Source: Streptomyces xanthophaeus
GTDB lineage: Bacteria; Actinomycetota; Actinomycetes; Streptomycetales; Streptomycetaceae
Assembly (NCBI RefSeq): GCF_000725805.1
Contig: NZ_JOFT01000011.1
Span: 186,001-250,000, forward strand
Length of the DNA stretch: 64,000 bases
Reading direction: 5' to 3'
Shown in pieces: positions 36,080 through 43,834 of the stretch. The notes beneath the pieces are model-generated. The model had not been told where the DNA came from. It was given only the letters and a program-made list of their open reading frames with translations, and did not search any database. A program made the translations under genes and the position numbers. The number at the start of each line of letters is the position of its first letter. Position 1 is the stretch's first letter.

Positions 36080-36280
36080 TGTGGGTTCCTTGCGCGAGGG
36101 GTGGCCGTCACCGCATCCGCCCGTGAAGGTACCGGGCGGATGCGGCCGACAAGATCAACTCGCGGAAGTTATCAGTCCGATGGATGAAGCGCTCACCTCA
36201 CATATCGGATTCAGCCAGGCATTCCACGGCGGCATCGGCTATGGATTGTCCTGGTTTCTGCCGCTGCGTCACGCGCTGGG

Positions 36281-36649
36281 TCAGGAGACGCGCTTCAGGG
36301 TCCATGCGTTGTTGTTGAAGCTGGGGTTCGACGAGTAGACGCAGCTGCTGGTGTAGTACGACTGGGTCTGGATCCAGCCGGCGGGCTGGTAGGTGGAGGC
36401 GCAGGCCTGGACCACCGTGCCGACGGGGAGGCCGGTGAGCTGCTTTATCTGCTTGATGTTGGGGCTGAAGCTCTGCGTCCCGCAGCTGCTGCTGTAGCCC
36501 CAGCTGACGTCGACGAAGCCGGCCGGGGTGAGCACGCTGGCACAGGAGGTCGTGACGTCACCGGGGGCGGCATGGGCGGGCGCAGCAGTCAGGGCGAACA
36601 GTGCCGCGGTGCCCATCAGGGCCATACCTGTGGTGCGGAAGCGGGTCAT
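36281..36649 (-). CDS. Small secreted protein with an internal duplication
   Basis: The 122-residue product has a signal peptide (GMALMGTAALFALTAAPAHA). The mature part contains two related units: CASVLTPAGFVDVSWGYSSS-C and CASTYQPAGWIQTQSYYTSS-C. They share CAS-x3-PAG and a terminal SSC, separated by a basic helix (NIKQIKQLTGLPVG). Four Cys suggest two disulfides, one per unit. No known family; unrelated to the PLD downstream except for secretion. Confidence 0.75.
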   Translation of the reverse strand: MTRFRTTGMALMGTAALFALTAAPAHAAPGDVTTSCASVLTPAGFVDVSWGYSSSCGTQSFSPNIKQIKQLTGLPVGTVVQACASTYQPAGWIQTQSYYTSSCVYSSNPSFNNNAWTLKRVS

Positions 36650-36714
36650 GGGTGGCGGCTCCTTCGATCATGGACGGCCGGTCGGACCGCGCACCCATTA
36701 CTACGCGTAAGTGA

Positions 36715-37632
36715 TCAGCTCCGGATAGCTGCTTTCAAGCCCAAACTCCCTCCGTCGCGGCGCGCGCTCCACACGGTGCGTTCGGTGCGGACGGCGAGGT
36801 CGCCTCGGCGCAGGATGCTCAGGGGGCCGTCGGTGTCGAGCAGCCGGTCGAGGGCGTCCAGGTCCTCCGGCGCAAGGGCGCTGGAGGCTCCGTCGCGCAG
36901 GCGCTTCAGGCTGCTGAGTGCGTAGGGGCCCACCGCCTCGCTGCGGGAGCCGTCGACGTCCACGGTGATCGTGCGTTCGCCCTCGACGGTGAAGCCGGCT
37001 GCGGCCAGCTCGGCGCCCCAGTCGGCCCCGCGGTGCGGCACGTGCTCGGTGTGGTGGTGCGCGAGGGCGGCGTGGCAGCGCTCTTCGAGGCCCGGCCGTT
37101 CCTCCGGAGCGTCGGGCGGCAGGAAGCGCGGGAAGTCGGTGAGCTCGACGACCGCGAACAGGCCGCCGGGGGCGAGCAGTTCGTGGACCTTGCGCAGGGC
37201 GCGGGCGGGATCGGCCATGTGGTGCAGGGACGCCGATGCCCACACCAGCTCGGCCCGGCCAAGCTCGGGCCACTGCGCGTCAAGGTCGGCCACCACCGTC
37301 CGCACCCGATCGGCCAGGCCGAGCCTCTGGGCCTTCTCGCGCAGGCGTTGCAGATGGCCGGCCGACGCGTCGACCGCGGTCACCTCCGCCTCGGGAAAAC
37401 GGGCGAGCAGGGCGAAGGTACCGGCTCCGGTTCCGCATCCGAGGTCCACGATGTGACGCGGGGCCGTCTCTACGGGCAGCTGTGCGGTGATGGATGCGGT
37501 GTGCTCGGTGAGCACTTCCGCGTCGAAGTCGAGGATCTCCGCCATGCCGTCGGGGTCAGGGTTGGGCCGGGCCATGGGGTGCGGGTGCGGGTGTACATGT
37601 CCGTGTGCCGCGTGCGGGAGAGCGTGGTTCAT
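36715..37632 (-). CDS. Class I SAM methyltransferase with His-rich N-terminus
   Basis: From the ATG at 37632 the product has 305 residues; a GTG at 37641 is also possible. The N-terminus is His-rich (HALPHAAHGHVHPHPHP), then a methyltransferase_11/25 domain with motif I VDLGCGTGAGTFALL, AVDASAGHLQRLREKA, ASASLHHMADPARAL and FAVVELTDFPRFL. TAGCGT lies 7 nt before the ATG and there is no RBS, which fits a leaderless transcript. It lies 153 nt downstream of an XRE-cupin regulator on the same strand. Substrate unknown. Confidence 0.85.
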   Translation of the reverse strand: MNHALPHAAHGHVHPHPHPMARPNPDPDGMAEILDFDAEVLTEHTASITAQLPVETAPRHIVDLGCGTGAGTFALLARFPEAEVTAVDASAGHLQRLREKAQRLGLADRVRTVVADLDAQWPELGRAELVWASASLHHMADPARALRKVHELLAPGGLFAVVELTDFPRFLPPDAPEERPGLEERCHAALAHHHTEHVPHRGADWGAELAAAGFTVEGERTITVDVDGSRSEAVGPYALSSLKRLRDGASSALAPEDLDALDRLLDTDGPLSILRRGDLAVRTERTVWSARRDGGSLGLKAAIRS

Positions 37633-37785
37633 GACGGTCACGCTAGGGGGGTCATGCCGTCACGGCACCATGGTTCCCGGTGTGCGCAAGACGATGGCCG
37701 GATGAGCTGCTGAACGCGCAAGCGGACGCCTGCGGCGGGATGTGATGCCCGGGCGTGTACCCGCCGGCCCGGGCCGGCAGCGGTG

Positions 37786-38355
37786 TCAGTCGTCGTCGCC
37801 GCGCTGGTGGCCGCGGCGGGCGTCACGGTCGAAGATGCCCAGGATCTCGCAGGGCCCGCCCTCGGCGCCGATGGCGTGCGGCAGCATCGTGGGGAACTCC
37901 ACCGCCTGGTTCGTCTCCACGCGAATGCGCCGGTTCCCCAGCAGCAGGACCGCGGTGCCGGACAGGACGACGAGCCATTCGCGGCCGGGATGGGCGCGCA
38001 TGCGTGCCGGGCTGTCGGGCGGCGGGTCCGTCATGCGCTGGCGCACGATGCTCACGCCCGGGTCCGCCTTCATGGACCAGCGCATGAGCCCGTGGGCCGC
38101 GTCGATCACCGGGCTGGTGACGATGTCTTCGGCGGCGGTCTCGACGAGCTGGTCCAAGGAGGTGTCCAGGGCCCGGGCGAGGGTGACGAGCTGGTCCAGG
38201 GCCAGACGCCGCTGGCCGTTCTCGATGCGGCTGAGCGTGGACTGGCTGATGTGGGCGCGGGCGGCCAGGTCCGCCAGGGACAAGCCCTGCGCCACTCGCA
38301 GGGCTCGGATCCGTGTGCGTACCAGGCTGTCCAATTCACCGTTCACTTGCGTCAT
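37786..38355 (-). CDS. XRE-cupin transcriptional regulator
   Basis: The 189-residue protein has an XRE HTH (residues 10-65; GLSLADLAARAHISQSTLSR) and a cupin barrel (residues 105-175; HPGREWLVVLSGTAVLLLGN, VEFPTMLPHAIG). It is a paralogue-type match to the XRE-cupin protein at 16100 in layout, though sequences differ. Linkage with the following methyltransferase suggests that gene is its target. There is no strong RBS before the ATG at 38355. Confidence 0.88.
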   Translation of the reverse strand: MTQVNGELDSLVRTRIRALRVAQGLSLADLAARAHISQSTLSRIENGQRRLALDQLVTLARALDTSLDQLVETAAEDIVTSPVIDAAHGLMRWSMKADPGVSIVRQRMTDPPPDSPARMRAHPGREWLVVLSGTAVLLLGNRRIRVETNQAVEFPTMLPHAIGAEGGPCEILGIFDRDARRGHQRGDDD

Positions 38356-38503
38356 GGGCAACAGCGTATGCCTACAACGCAAGGCGTGATTTCGTCCTGA
38401 ACGCAGCCCCGAAGGGAGCGGGCTGCCACCTCAGGCTGCCCGGTGGCCGCGGCGCCGATATCCTGAGGTCCTCCTCGGGGGCCTCTTCATGAAGGGCAGC
38501 ACG

Positions 38504-39232
38504 ATGGAGCTGCAGACGAACCGGCGTCGGTGTCTCATGCTTCTCGCAGCCCCGTTCCTCGCCTCCTCGGTGGCGCTCGCCCCCGCCGTCGCGGCCCAGG
38601 AACGCGCGGCGGAGCCGGGAGCCGTGCCGATGGTGTCCTCCTGCAAGCTGGCACCGGACGGGAGCGCCAAGCCGGGCAGTGACACGGGCTACGTGCTCCG
38701 CCTGGCTGGCTTCCCCGCAAAGCAGTCCGTGCAGGTGGACGGGCCGAAGACCTCCTTCCGGGCCACGGTGAACGCCAAGGGCGAGCTCGACCGGAAGGGC
38801 CTGCGCCACGGGACGTACAGCGTCAGCTACAAGGTCGGCCAGCAGAGCAAACGCGTCACCTGCGCCACGCCTCCCCCGCAGAAGCCGGCCGGCAAGCAGA
38901 CCGTGAAGATCACCAAGCTCGAGGTCGTCGTCCTGACACCGGCAGGAACCGTCATCGACTGCACCAAGCCCACCACGGCCGAGTTCGACGGCAAGATCAC
39001 TGCCACCGGCCAGGGGAAGGTCCGCTACTACTGGACCTACGCCTCCAGCGCCACACCCGCCTCCCCCGGCACCCTCGACTTCAACCCCCGTACCACCAAC
39101 CACACTCTGCTCCACGTGGTGGAGGTACCGGGCCAGGCGAACGCATCGAAGATCACCACCTTCGTCACCTTGCACCTGCCGGACCAGAAGATGAGCGCGC
39201 AGAGCGCACAAGTGACGTTCACCTGCGAGTAG
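38504..39232 (+). CDS. Secreted protein with Ig-like C-terminal part
   Basis: The ATG at 38504 is preferred over 38489 because GAAGG lies 8 nt before it. The 242-residue product has a signal peptide (CLMLLAAPFLASSVALAPAV). After it come two beta-rich regions: SCKLAPDGSAKPGSDTGYVL to RVTC, and TVIDCTKPTTAEFDGKITAT to VTFTC. The two Cys pairs imply one disulfide per region. Middle phrases (GKVRYYWTYASSATP) look like an Ig/fibronectin-like fold. Function unknown. Confidence 0.75.
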   Translation: MELQTNRRRCLMLLAAPFLASSVALAPAVAAQERAAEPGAVPMVSSCKLAPDGSAKPGSDTGYVLRLAGFPAKQSVQVDGPKTSFRATVNAKGELDRKGLRHGTYSVSYKVGQQSKRVTCATPPPQKPAGKQTVKITKLEVVVLTPAGTVIDCTKPTTAEFDGKITATGQGKVRYYWTYASSATPASPGTLDFNPRTTNHTLLHVVEVPGQANASKITTFVTLHLPDQKMSAQSAQVTFTCE

Positions 39233-39308
39233 AAGCGGCGCGAAGTGCTGCCGGAGCCTCGCATGATCTCAACCGGTGGCACCGCCGCGAACAAGATCCC
39301 CCTCGCGA

Positions 39309-39358
39309 CGGATCCCTGATGCGGGATCCGTGATCCCGGATCCCGGATCCCGGATCCC
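39309..39358. repeat. GGATCCC tandem heptamer
   Basis: The heptamer CGGATCC repeats in tandem from about 39335 to 39358, with diverged GGATCC copies at 39310 and 39323. It lies between a secreted-protein gene and the kinase operon. Confidence 0.7.
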
Positions 39359-39408
39359 GCGCGAGCGGTAGTGGACTTTCGGCTGTGCCGCCGGGCGTCG
39401 CGGTTCCG

Positions 39409-39414
39409 TAGGGT
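39409..39414 (+). promoter_or_regulatory. Leaderless -10 element of kinase operon
   Basis: TAGGGT lies 7 nt before the kinase GTG at 39422 with no ribosome binding site, as expected when transcription starts at the start codon. Confidence 0.5.
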
Positions 39415-39421
39415 CGCGTCC

Positions 39422-40921
39422 GTGAGAACAGTGATCATCAAGGCCCGGTTGGCAGCGCCCGTACTGGCCGCAGGCCTGTTCGTCGGGACGGTCGCCACCG
39501 TCGGCACGGGCGCGGCCAGCCTGTGGTGGGGCGTACCGGCGGCGCTCTGCGCGTTCCTGGCGGGCGGACAGCCGGGGCGGAACCGGAGCGCCGGCGCGGC
39601 CCTGGCCGCAGTGCTCGCGGCAGCCGTGGTGGCCGTGCTCCTGGTGCCGGCGTGGCTGGGGTGGGCGAGCCGGTTCGTGGGCTTGCTGCTGGTGGCGGCG
39701 ATGCTGCCGTGGTTCGCGGGCCGGTTCCTGCGCCAGTACCGCGAGCTGGTGCGGGCCGGGTGGGAGCGGGCCGCGCGACTGGAGCGGGAACAGCGCCTGG
39801 TCGCCGAACAGGCCCGGCTGCGCGAACGGACCCGGATAGCACAGGACATGCACGACCTCCTCGGCCACGACCTCAGCCTCATCGCCCTGTCGGCGGGGGC
39901 GCTGAAGCTGGCCCCCGGTCTGTCCGAGGACCACCGGGCCGCCGCCCGCGACATCCGCGCCAGGGCGGGCGCCGCCGTGGACCGGCTCGGCGAGGTGATC
40001 GGTGTGCTGCGCGAGCCGTCGGAGCCGGCTCCGGGGTCCGGGCCCGGCGCCGGACTCACCGAGCTCGACGCCCTGGTGGACCGCGCCGCCGCGGCCGGGC
40101 TCGACGTCCGGCTGCGCGTGGAGGGCGAACCGGCGGCCGGGGACGCGCTGTCGGCCGTCGGGCGGGCCGTGCACCGGGTCGTCCAGGAGGCGCTGACGAA
40201 CGTGTCCAAGCACGCGCCCGGGCACCGGACGAGCGTCGTCGTCCGGCACGCGGAAGGACGGACCGAGGTAGGCGTGACGAACCGGCCGGTGCCCACCGCG
40301 TCCGCGCCCCGCCCTGACCGCACCGCTCGCCCCGCACCGGAGTCCTCGGCCCCGGCATCCGGCGACGGCCACCGCTTTGGACTCATCGGCCTGGACGAAC
40401 GCGTCCGACTGGCCGGTGGCACCTTCGCCGCGGGCCCCGAGGGCGGCGGGTTCGCCGTACGGGCCACGCTCCCGCACCGCCCCGGGGCCGTGCCTGCGCC
40501 CCGCGGCGCCGAGCCCGGCGACCGGGGTGAGGTACTGCCTCCCGAACACCGCAGTGCCCGTCGTCGGCTGGGCCGCACCGCAGCCGCGGCCGTCCTCGTG
40601 CCGCTGTGCACCACCGCCCTGCTCGTCGGCGGGGTGCGGGTGTGGGACACCGTGACGGCACGCCAGTCGGTCCTCGTTTCACAGGACTACGCCCGCCTCT
40701 ACGCCGGCCAGCCGCGTACGGACATTGCGCCGCATCTGCCCCAGCGGCAGACCACCCGCCGTCCGGTGGCCCCCGTACCCGCACCGCAGGACGCGGCCTG
40801 CGAGTTCTACGTACAGACCGCCGACCCGTTCGACGACCACGCGGGGGACATCTACCGTCTCTGCTTCCGGGCCGGGCGCCTGGTCTCCACCGACACCTAC
40901 ACCGGGAAGGCCGTTCGATGA
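39422..40921 (+). CDS. Sensor histidine kinase with C-terminal membrane tail
   Basis: The GTG at 39422 gives 499 residues. Four hydrophobic helices (residues 10-100) lead to a coiled linker, HisKA_3 H-box (IAQDMHDLLGHDLSLIAL), and HATPase_c (VVQEALTNVSKHAPGH; DGHRFGLIGLDERVRLAGG). Beyond the usual end there is a further transmembrane helix (TAAAAVLVPLCTTALLVGGV) and a 75-residue exposed tail containing two Cys (DAACEFYVQT, IYRLCFRAG). That tail is outside the cell if the topology holds, and could be the real sensor. It overlaps the response regulator as ATGA. Confidence 0.88.
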   Translation: MRTVIIKARLAAPVLAAGLFVGTVATVGTGAASLWWGVPAALCAFLAGGQPGRNRSAGAALAAVLAAAVVAVLLVPAWLGWASRFVGLLLVAAMLPWFAGRFLRQYRELVRAGWERAARLEREQRLVAEQARLRERTRIAQDMHDLLGHDLSLIALSAGALKLAPGLSEDHRAAARDIRARAGAAVDRLGEVIGVLREPSEPAPGSGPGAGLTELDALVDRAAAAGLDVRLRVEGEPAAGDALSAVGRAVHRVVQEALTNVSKHAPGHRTSVVVRHAEGRTEVGVTNRPVPTASAPRPDRTARPAPESSAPASGDGHRFGLIGLDERVRLAGGTFAAGPEGGGFAVRATLPHRPGAVPAPRGAEPGDRGEVLPPEHRSARRRLGRTAAAAVLVPLCTTALLVGGVRVWDTVTARQSVLVSQDYARLYAGQPRTDIAPHLPQRQTTRRPVAPVPAPQDAACEFYVQTADPFDDHAGDIYRLCFRAGRLVSTDTYTGKAVR

Positions 40922-41613
40922 TCCGGATCCTGATCGCCGACGACGAGCCCATGATCCGCGCGGGCATCCGCGCCGTCCTCGCCACCGACCCCGGCATCGC
41001 CGTCGTCGCGGAGGCGGCCGACGGGCACCAGGCGGTGGAGCTCGCCCAGCGCCACCGCCCGCAGGTGGCCGTCCTGGACATCCGGATGCCCGGAACGGGC
41101 GGCCTGGAAGCCGCCGCCGAGATACGAAGGACCGTGCCCGGGACGGGAGTCGTGATGCTGACGACCTTCGGCGAGGACGAGTACATCCTGCGCGCCCTCA
41201 GTGAAGGCGCCACGGGCTTCCTCATCAAGTCCGGCGAACCGGAGGAACTGATCGCCGGCATCCGGGCGGTGGCCGAGGGCGCCGCCTATCTGTCACCGAA
41301 GGTCGCGGCCCGGGTCGTCGCGCACCTCGCCTCCGGCGGAGCGGGCGCCCAGGCCGGCCGCCGCTCCGCGGCCCGCGCCCGCGTCGAGGCCCTGACCGTC
41401 CGGGAGCGGGAGGTGCTCGGCTTCCTCGGAAGCGGGTTCTCCAACGGGCAGATCGCGCGGCGCCTGCGCCTGGCGGAGGGAACGGTGAAGGCCCACGTCA
41501 GCTCGATCCTCGCGCGCCTCGGAGTGGACAACCGGGCCGCGGCGGCCGTGGTCGCGCACGAGGCCGGCGTGGTCCCGGTGCCGTCCGGCCGACTGCCGTA
41601 CGAGGACTGCTGA
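40918..41613 (+). CDS. NarL/LuxR-family response regulator
   Basis: The 231-residue partner of the kinase has a receiver domain (IADDEPMIRAGIRAVL; phospho-Asp in VLDIRMPGTGG; FLIKSGEPEEL) and a LuxR HTH (LTVREREVLGFLGSGFSNGQ to GTVKAHVSSILARLGV). The ATG overlaps the kinase stop (40918-40921). Its 3' 321 bp are antisense to the end of the PAP2 gene. Confidence 0.93.
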   Translation: MIRILIADDEPMIRAGIRAVLATDPGIAVVAEAADGHQAVELAQRHRPQVAVLDIRMPGTGGLEAAAEIRRTVPGTGVVMLTTFGEDEYILRALSEGATGFLIKSGEPEELIAGIRAVAEGAAYLSPKVAARVVAHLASGGAGAQAGRRSAARARVEALTVREREVLGFLGSGFSNGQIARRLRLAEGTVKAHVSSILARLGVDNRAAAAVVAHEAGVVPVPSGRLPYEDC

Positions 41614-42291
41614 CACCACGCGCAGGACGGTCGCCCGTACGAGGAGCCGCACGGTCACCACGGCCGTCACGCCGAGCACCGCGCCCGCCAGGACGTCGTG
41701 CGGATAGTGCACCCCTACCAGCACCCGCAGCAGGGCCGCCGCCCCGGCCACCGGCAAGGCCGCAGCCGCGAGCCGCGGCCGTACCAGGACCACGCCGACG
41801 GCCAGCGCGACGGCCAGCGTGGCGTGGTTGCTGGGGAACGACCAGTCGCCCGGCGCGGGACACGGCGCAAGGGCCGTGGCCCCCGGCAGGGCCCGGCACG
41901 GACGTTCCTCGTCGACGAGGAGCTTGACCGCCTCACTGATCCCGTAGGCGACGACGGTCCCGGCGGCGGCCACGGCCACCCCGGCCACCCGCGCCGCGTC
42001 CCGGCGCCGCAGGGCGCGCCAGCCGACCCAGGCCAGCAGCAGGCCCAGGAACAGCAAGGTGCCCTCGCTCGCCGCTTCCAGGACGGCCCCGGACCACTGC
42101 GGCCCGTCCGCCACGCTCCCCGTCAACGCCCGGTAGGCGCGCGCCGACGGGCCCGTGGTGACGTGCACGGGCCCGTTCGTCCCCAGCACACCGCCGGGCG
42201 CCAGCCAGACCCCGGCCGCCGCACCCGCCCCGGCCGAAGCACCCGCCGTAGACAGCCGTCGGCCCCATCCGTATCGCTCGTTCGCATCCAT
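41293..42291 (-). CDS. PAP2-family phosphatase with long antisense tail
   Basis: The first ~230 residues form a six-helix PAP2 phosphatase with all three motifs: KLLVDEERP (C1), FPSNHATLA (C2) and RVLVGVHYPHDVLAGA (C3). Such enzymes dephosphorylate undecaprenyl-pyrophosphate or phosphatidic acid at the membrane outer face. The frame does not stop at the usual family length but runs 320 bp into the convergent response-regulator gene, adding about 100 Arg/Gly-rich residues. That tail is probably not functional, or the stop has been lost. No RBS was found for the ATG at 42291. Confidence 0.8.
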   Translation of the reverse strand: MDANERYGWGRRLSTAGASAGAGAAAGVWLAPGGVLGTNGPVHVTTGPSARAYRALTGSVADGPQWSGAVLEAASEGTLLFLGLLLAWVGWRALRRRDAARVAGVAVAAAGTVVAYGISEAVKLLVDEERPCRALPGATALAPCPAPGDWSFPSNHATLAVALAVGVVLVRPRLAAAALPVAGAAALLRVLVGVHYPHDVLAGAVLGVTAVVTVRLLVRATVLRVVSAVLVRQSAGRHRDHAGLVRDHGRRGPVVHSEAREDRADVGLHRSLRQAQAPRDLPVGEPASEEAEHLPLPDGQGLDAGAGRGAAAGLGARSAGGEVRDDPGRDLR

Positions 42292-42407
42292 GCGGCCGAC
42301 GCTAGAAACACCGCAGGCCGGGCACCCCGGCCGAACGGCAGCCCGGACCCCCGACGATCGTCAGGGTTGACGGGTACGGGCGCATCGGGGTGGATCCGCC
42401 CTGCGCG

Positions 42408-42866
42408 TCACATGGGGCCTTCCCCGCGCAGCGCGGCACGGACCAGCGCAACGTCCGTAGCGGGGACGGCGAGTTCCCAGTAGCGATCAGCGGCTTGCAG
42501 CGACAGCAGACGGAACGCTGCCTTCTCGACCGCCCAACTCCCCGTGCCGGCCACCGGTCCCGCCCCGTGGACGTGGAACGGAGCCACCAGGGCCACGTCT
42601 TCACCGGGTCTGCCGAGAACTCGGAACGGCCGCCACACCACGGGCCACGCTGCGGCAGGATCCAGGATCAGCGACCCCTGCCGGAAACCGTGGCCGTCAC
42701 GGACGAACGCGGAGACCTCGCGGGCCTCGCCGGCGTTCAACGCTGCGACGTCCGCCTCGGCTCGATGTCGAGCCTCTCCGGTGAGCTGCTCGACGAGACG
42801 ACTCGGATGCCGGAGCAGGTCCGTGAAGGACTGGGTCCCCGCGGCCCGCCGTGCCTTTCGTTCCAC
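42408..42866 (-). CDS. Hypothetical protein
   Basis: The GTG at 42866 follows GGGGGAGA and gives 152 residues. An N-terminal helical part (FTDLLRHPSRLVEQLTGEAR) precedes a beta-rich region (DPAAAWPVVWRPFRVLGRPG, VALVAPFHVHGAGPVAGTGS) and ends with LAVPATDVALVRAAL. Soluble; no domain recognised. Confidence 0.68.
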   Translation of the reverse strand: MERKARRAAGTQSFTDLLRHPSRLVEQLTGEARHRAEADVAALNAGEAREVSAFVRDGHGFRQGSLILDPAAAWPVVWRPFRVLGRPGEDVALVAPFHVHGAGPVAGTGSWAVEKAAFRLLSLQAADRYWELAVPATDVALVRAALRGEGPM

Positions 42867-43018
42867 GCTTGTCTCCCCCGTATCGCGGTCGTGCCCAGGG
42901 TAGCGACGGGGACGTGCGCAATCGCCTCCTCAGCCACGTTCTCAACAGGCGCTCGCAGCGGTGGAGGACGGCGCCGCCGGTAGGGTCGGTGGCAGGAGGG
43001 CGCTGAACTGGGGGAATC

Positions 43019-43180
43019 GTGACGGCAGCAGATGCACCGCCCATCGTCTTCGTGCACGGGACGCGGTTCAGCGCGGGGCAGTGGGGCCCCCAACTCGCTG
43101 GCCTCCGATAGAAGTTCCCGGTGGTCGCCGCCGACCTGCCGGGCCACGGCGCACGTTTTCCGAGCACGCCCGCAGAAGGA
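43019..43180 (+). pseudogene. Truncated alpha/beta-hydrolase start with TAG stop
   Basis: From a GTG at 43019 the frame reads IVFVHGTRFSAGQWGPQLAG, the typical first strands and oxyanion loop of an alpha/beta hydrolase. An in-frame TAG follows at 43109-43111, then KFPVVAADLPGHGARF, the next conserved hydrolase element. Downstream hydrolase sequence (nucleophile elbow, Asp, His) is gone; the same frame runs directly into the EF-Tu-like gene. It is a dead fragment. Confidence 0.65.
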
Positions 43181-43192
43181 GCACGGGAACTC

Positions 43193-43792
43193 ATGGGTGG
43201 ACCTACGGGTCAGGCAGTGGCGGACTGGGCCGAGGAACCGTTCCTGATGGCCGTCGAAGACGTATTCCTCCTGCAACAGGGCCGGGCGGTCATGGTGACG
43301 GGCCGGATCGAACGCGGCCTGGTGCGCCAGGGCGACCTCGTGGAGATCGTCGGATCGGACGGCACCGTGACCACCCCCGTTACCGGCATCGAGCAGCATC
43401 CAGTGCGCATCGGGGCGGCGAGTGCGGGCATGAACGTGGGAGTGCTGCTGGACGGCGCTGCCGCAGACGCCCTGGACCGGGGCCAGGTGCTCGCGACGCC
43501 GGGCTCGATCCGCGCCCGGGGCTGCTTCACTGCCGACTTCACCCTGCTGTCCGAAGAGCAGGGCGGTGTGGATGTCGCCTCCGGAGATCGCCTCCTGTTC
43601 CACACCCGCACCGCCGCTGTGTGGGGCACCGTCACACTGGCCGGGGGTGTCGAGGTCGTCCGGCCCTTGCACGGTGCCGAGGTGGTGGTGGCGCTCGACG
43701 AGGCCGTCGCGCTGGAGGTGGGCCAGTCCTTCGCGGTCCGTGCCCGCGGTCGCGCGGCCGGGTCCGGAACCGTGATCCGGCTCCCGCGCTGA
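43193..43792 (+). CDS. Stand-alone EF-Tu domain 2/3 protein without G domain
   Basis: The ATG at 43193 gives 199 residues. Residues 15-100 match EF-Tu domain 2 (LMAVEDVFLLQQGRAVMVTG, then RIERGLVRQGDLVEIVG). Residues 105-199 match domain 3 (FTADFTLLSEEQGG, WGTVTLAGGVEVV, VALEVGQSFAVRARGRAAGS). The GTP-binding domain with P-loop and NKxD is entirely absent. Such fragments could bind aminoacyl-tRNA-like or nucleotide-exchange partners but cannot hydrolyse GTP. AAGGAG lies about 12 nt before the ATG; the frame is also open upstream through the hydrolase fragment. Confidence 0.75.
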   Translation: MGGPTGQAVADWAEEPFLMAVEDVFLLQQGRAVMVTGRIERGLVRQGDLVEIVGSDGTVTTPVTGIEQHPVRIGAASAGMNVGVLLDGAAADALDRGQVLATPGSIRARGCFTADFTLLSEEQGGVDVASGDRLLFHTRTAAVWGTVTLAGGVEVVRPLHGAEVVVALDEAVALEVGQSFAVRARGRAAGSGTVIRLPR

Positions 43793-43810
43793 GCCTGCCG
43801 GGCAGCGCGG

Positions 43811-43830
43811 CTCGGCTCGGCTCGGCTCGG
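43811..43830. repeat. CTCGG pentamer x4
   Basis: Four exact copies of CTCGG between convergent genes. Confidence 0.6.
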
Positions 43831-43834
43831 GGGT

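Noticed and set aside
34445..36187. 580-codon plus-strand frame antisense to phospholipase D
   Set aside because: Both HKD motifs and a signal peptide are on the minus strand; the plus frame has no recognisable features.
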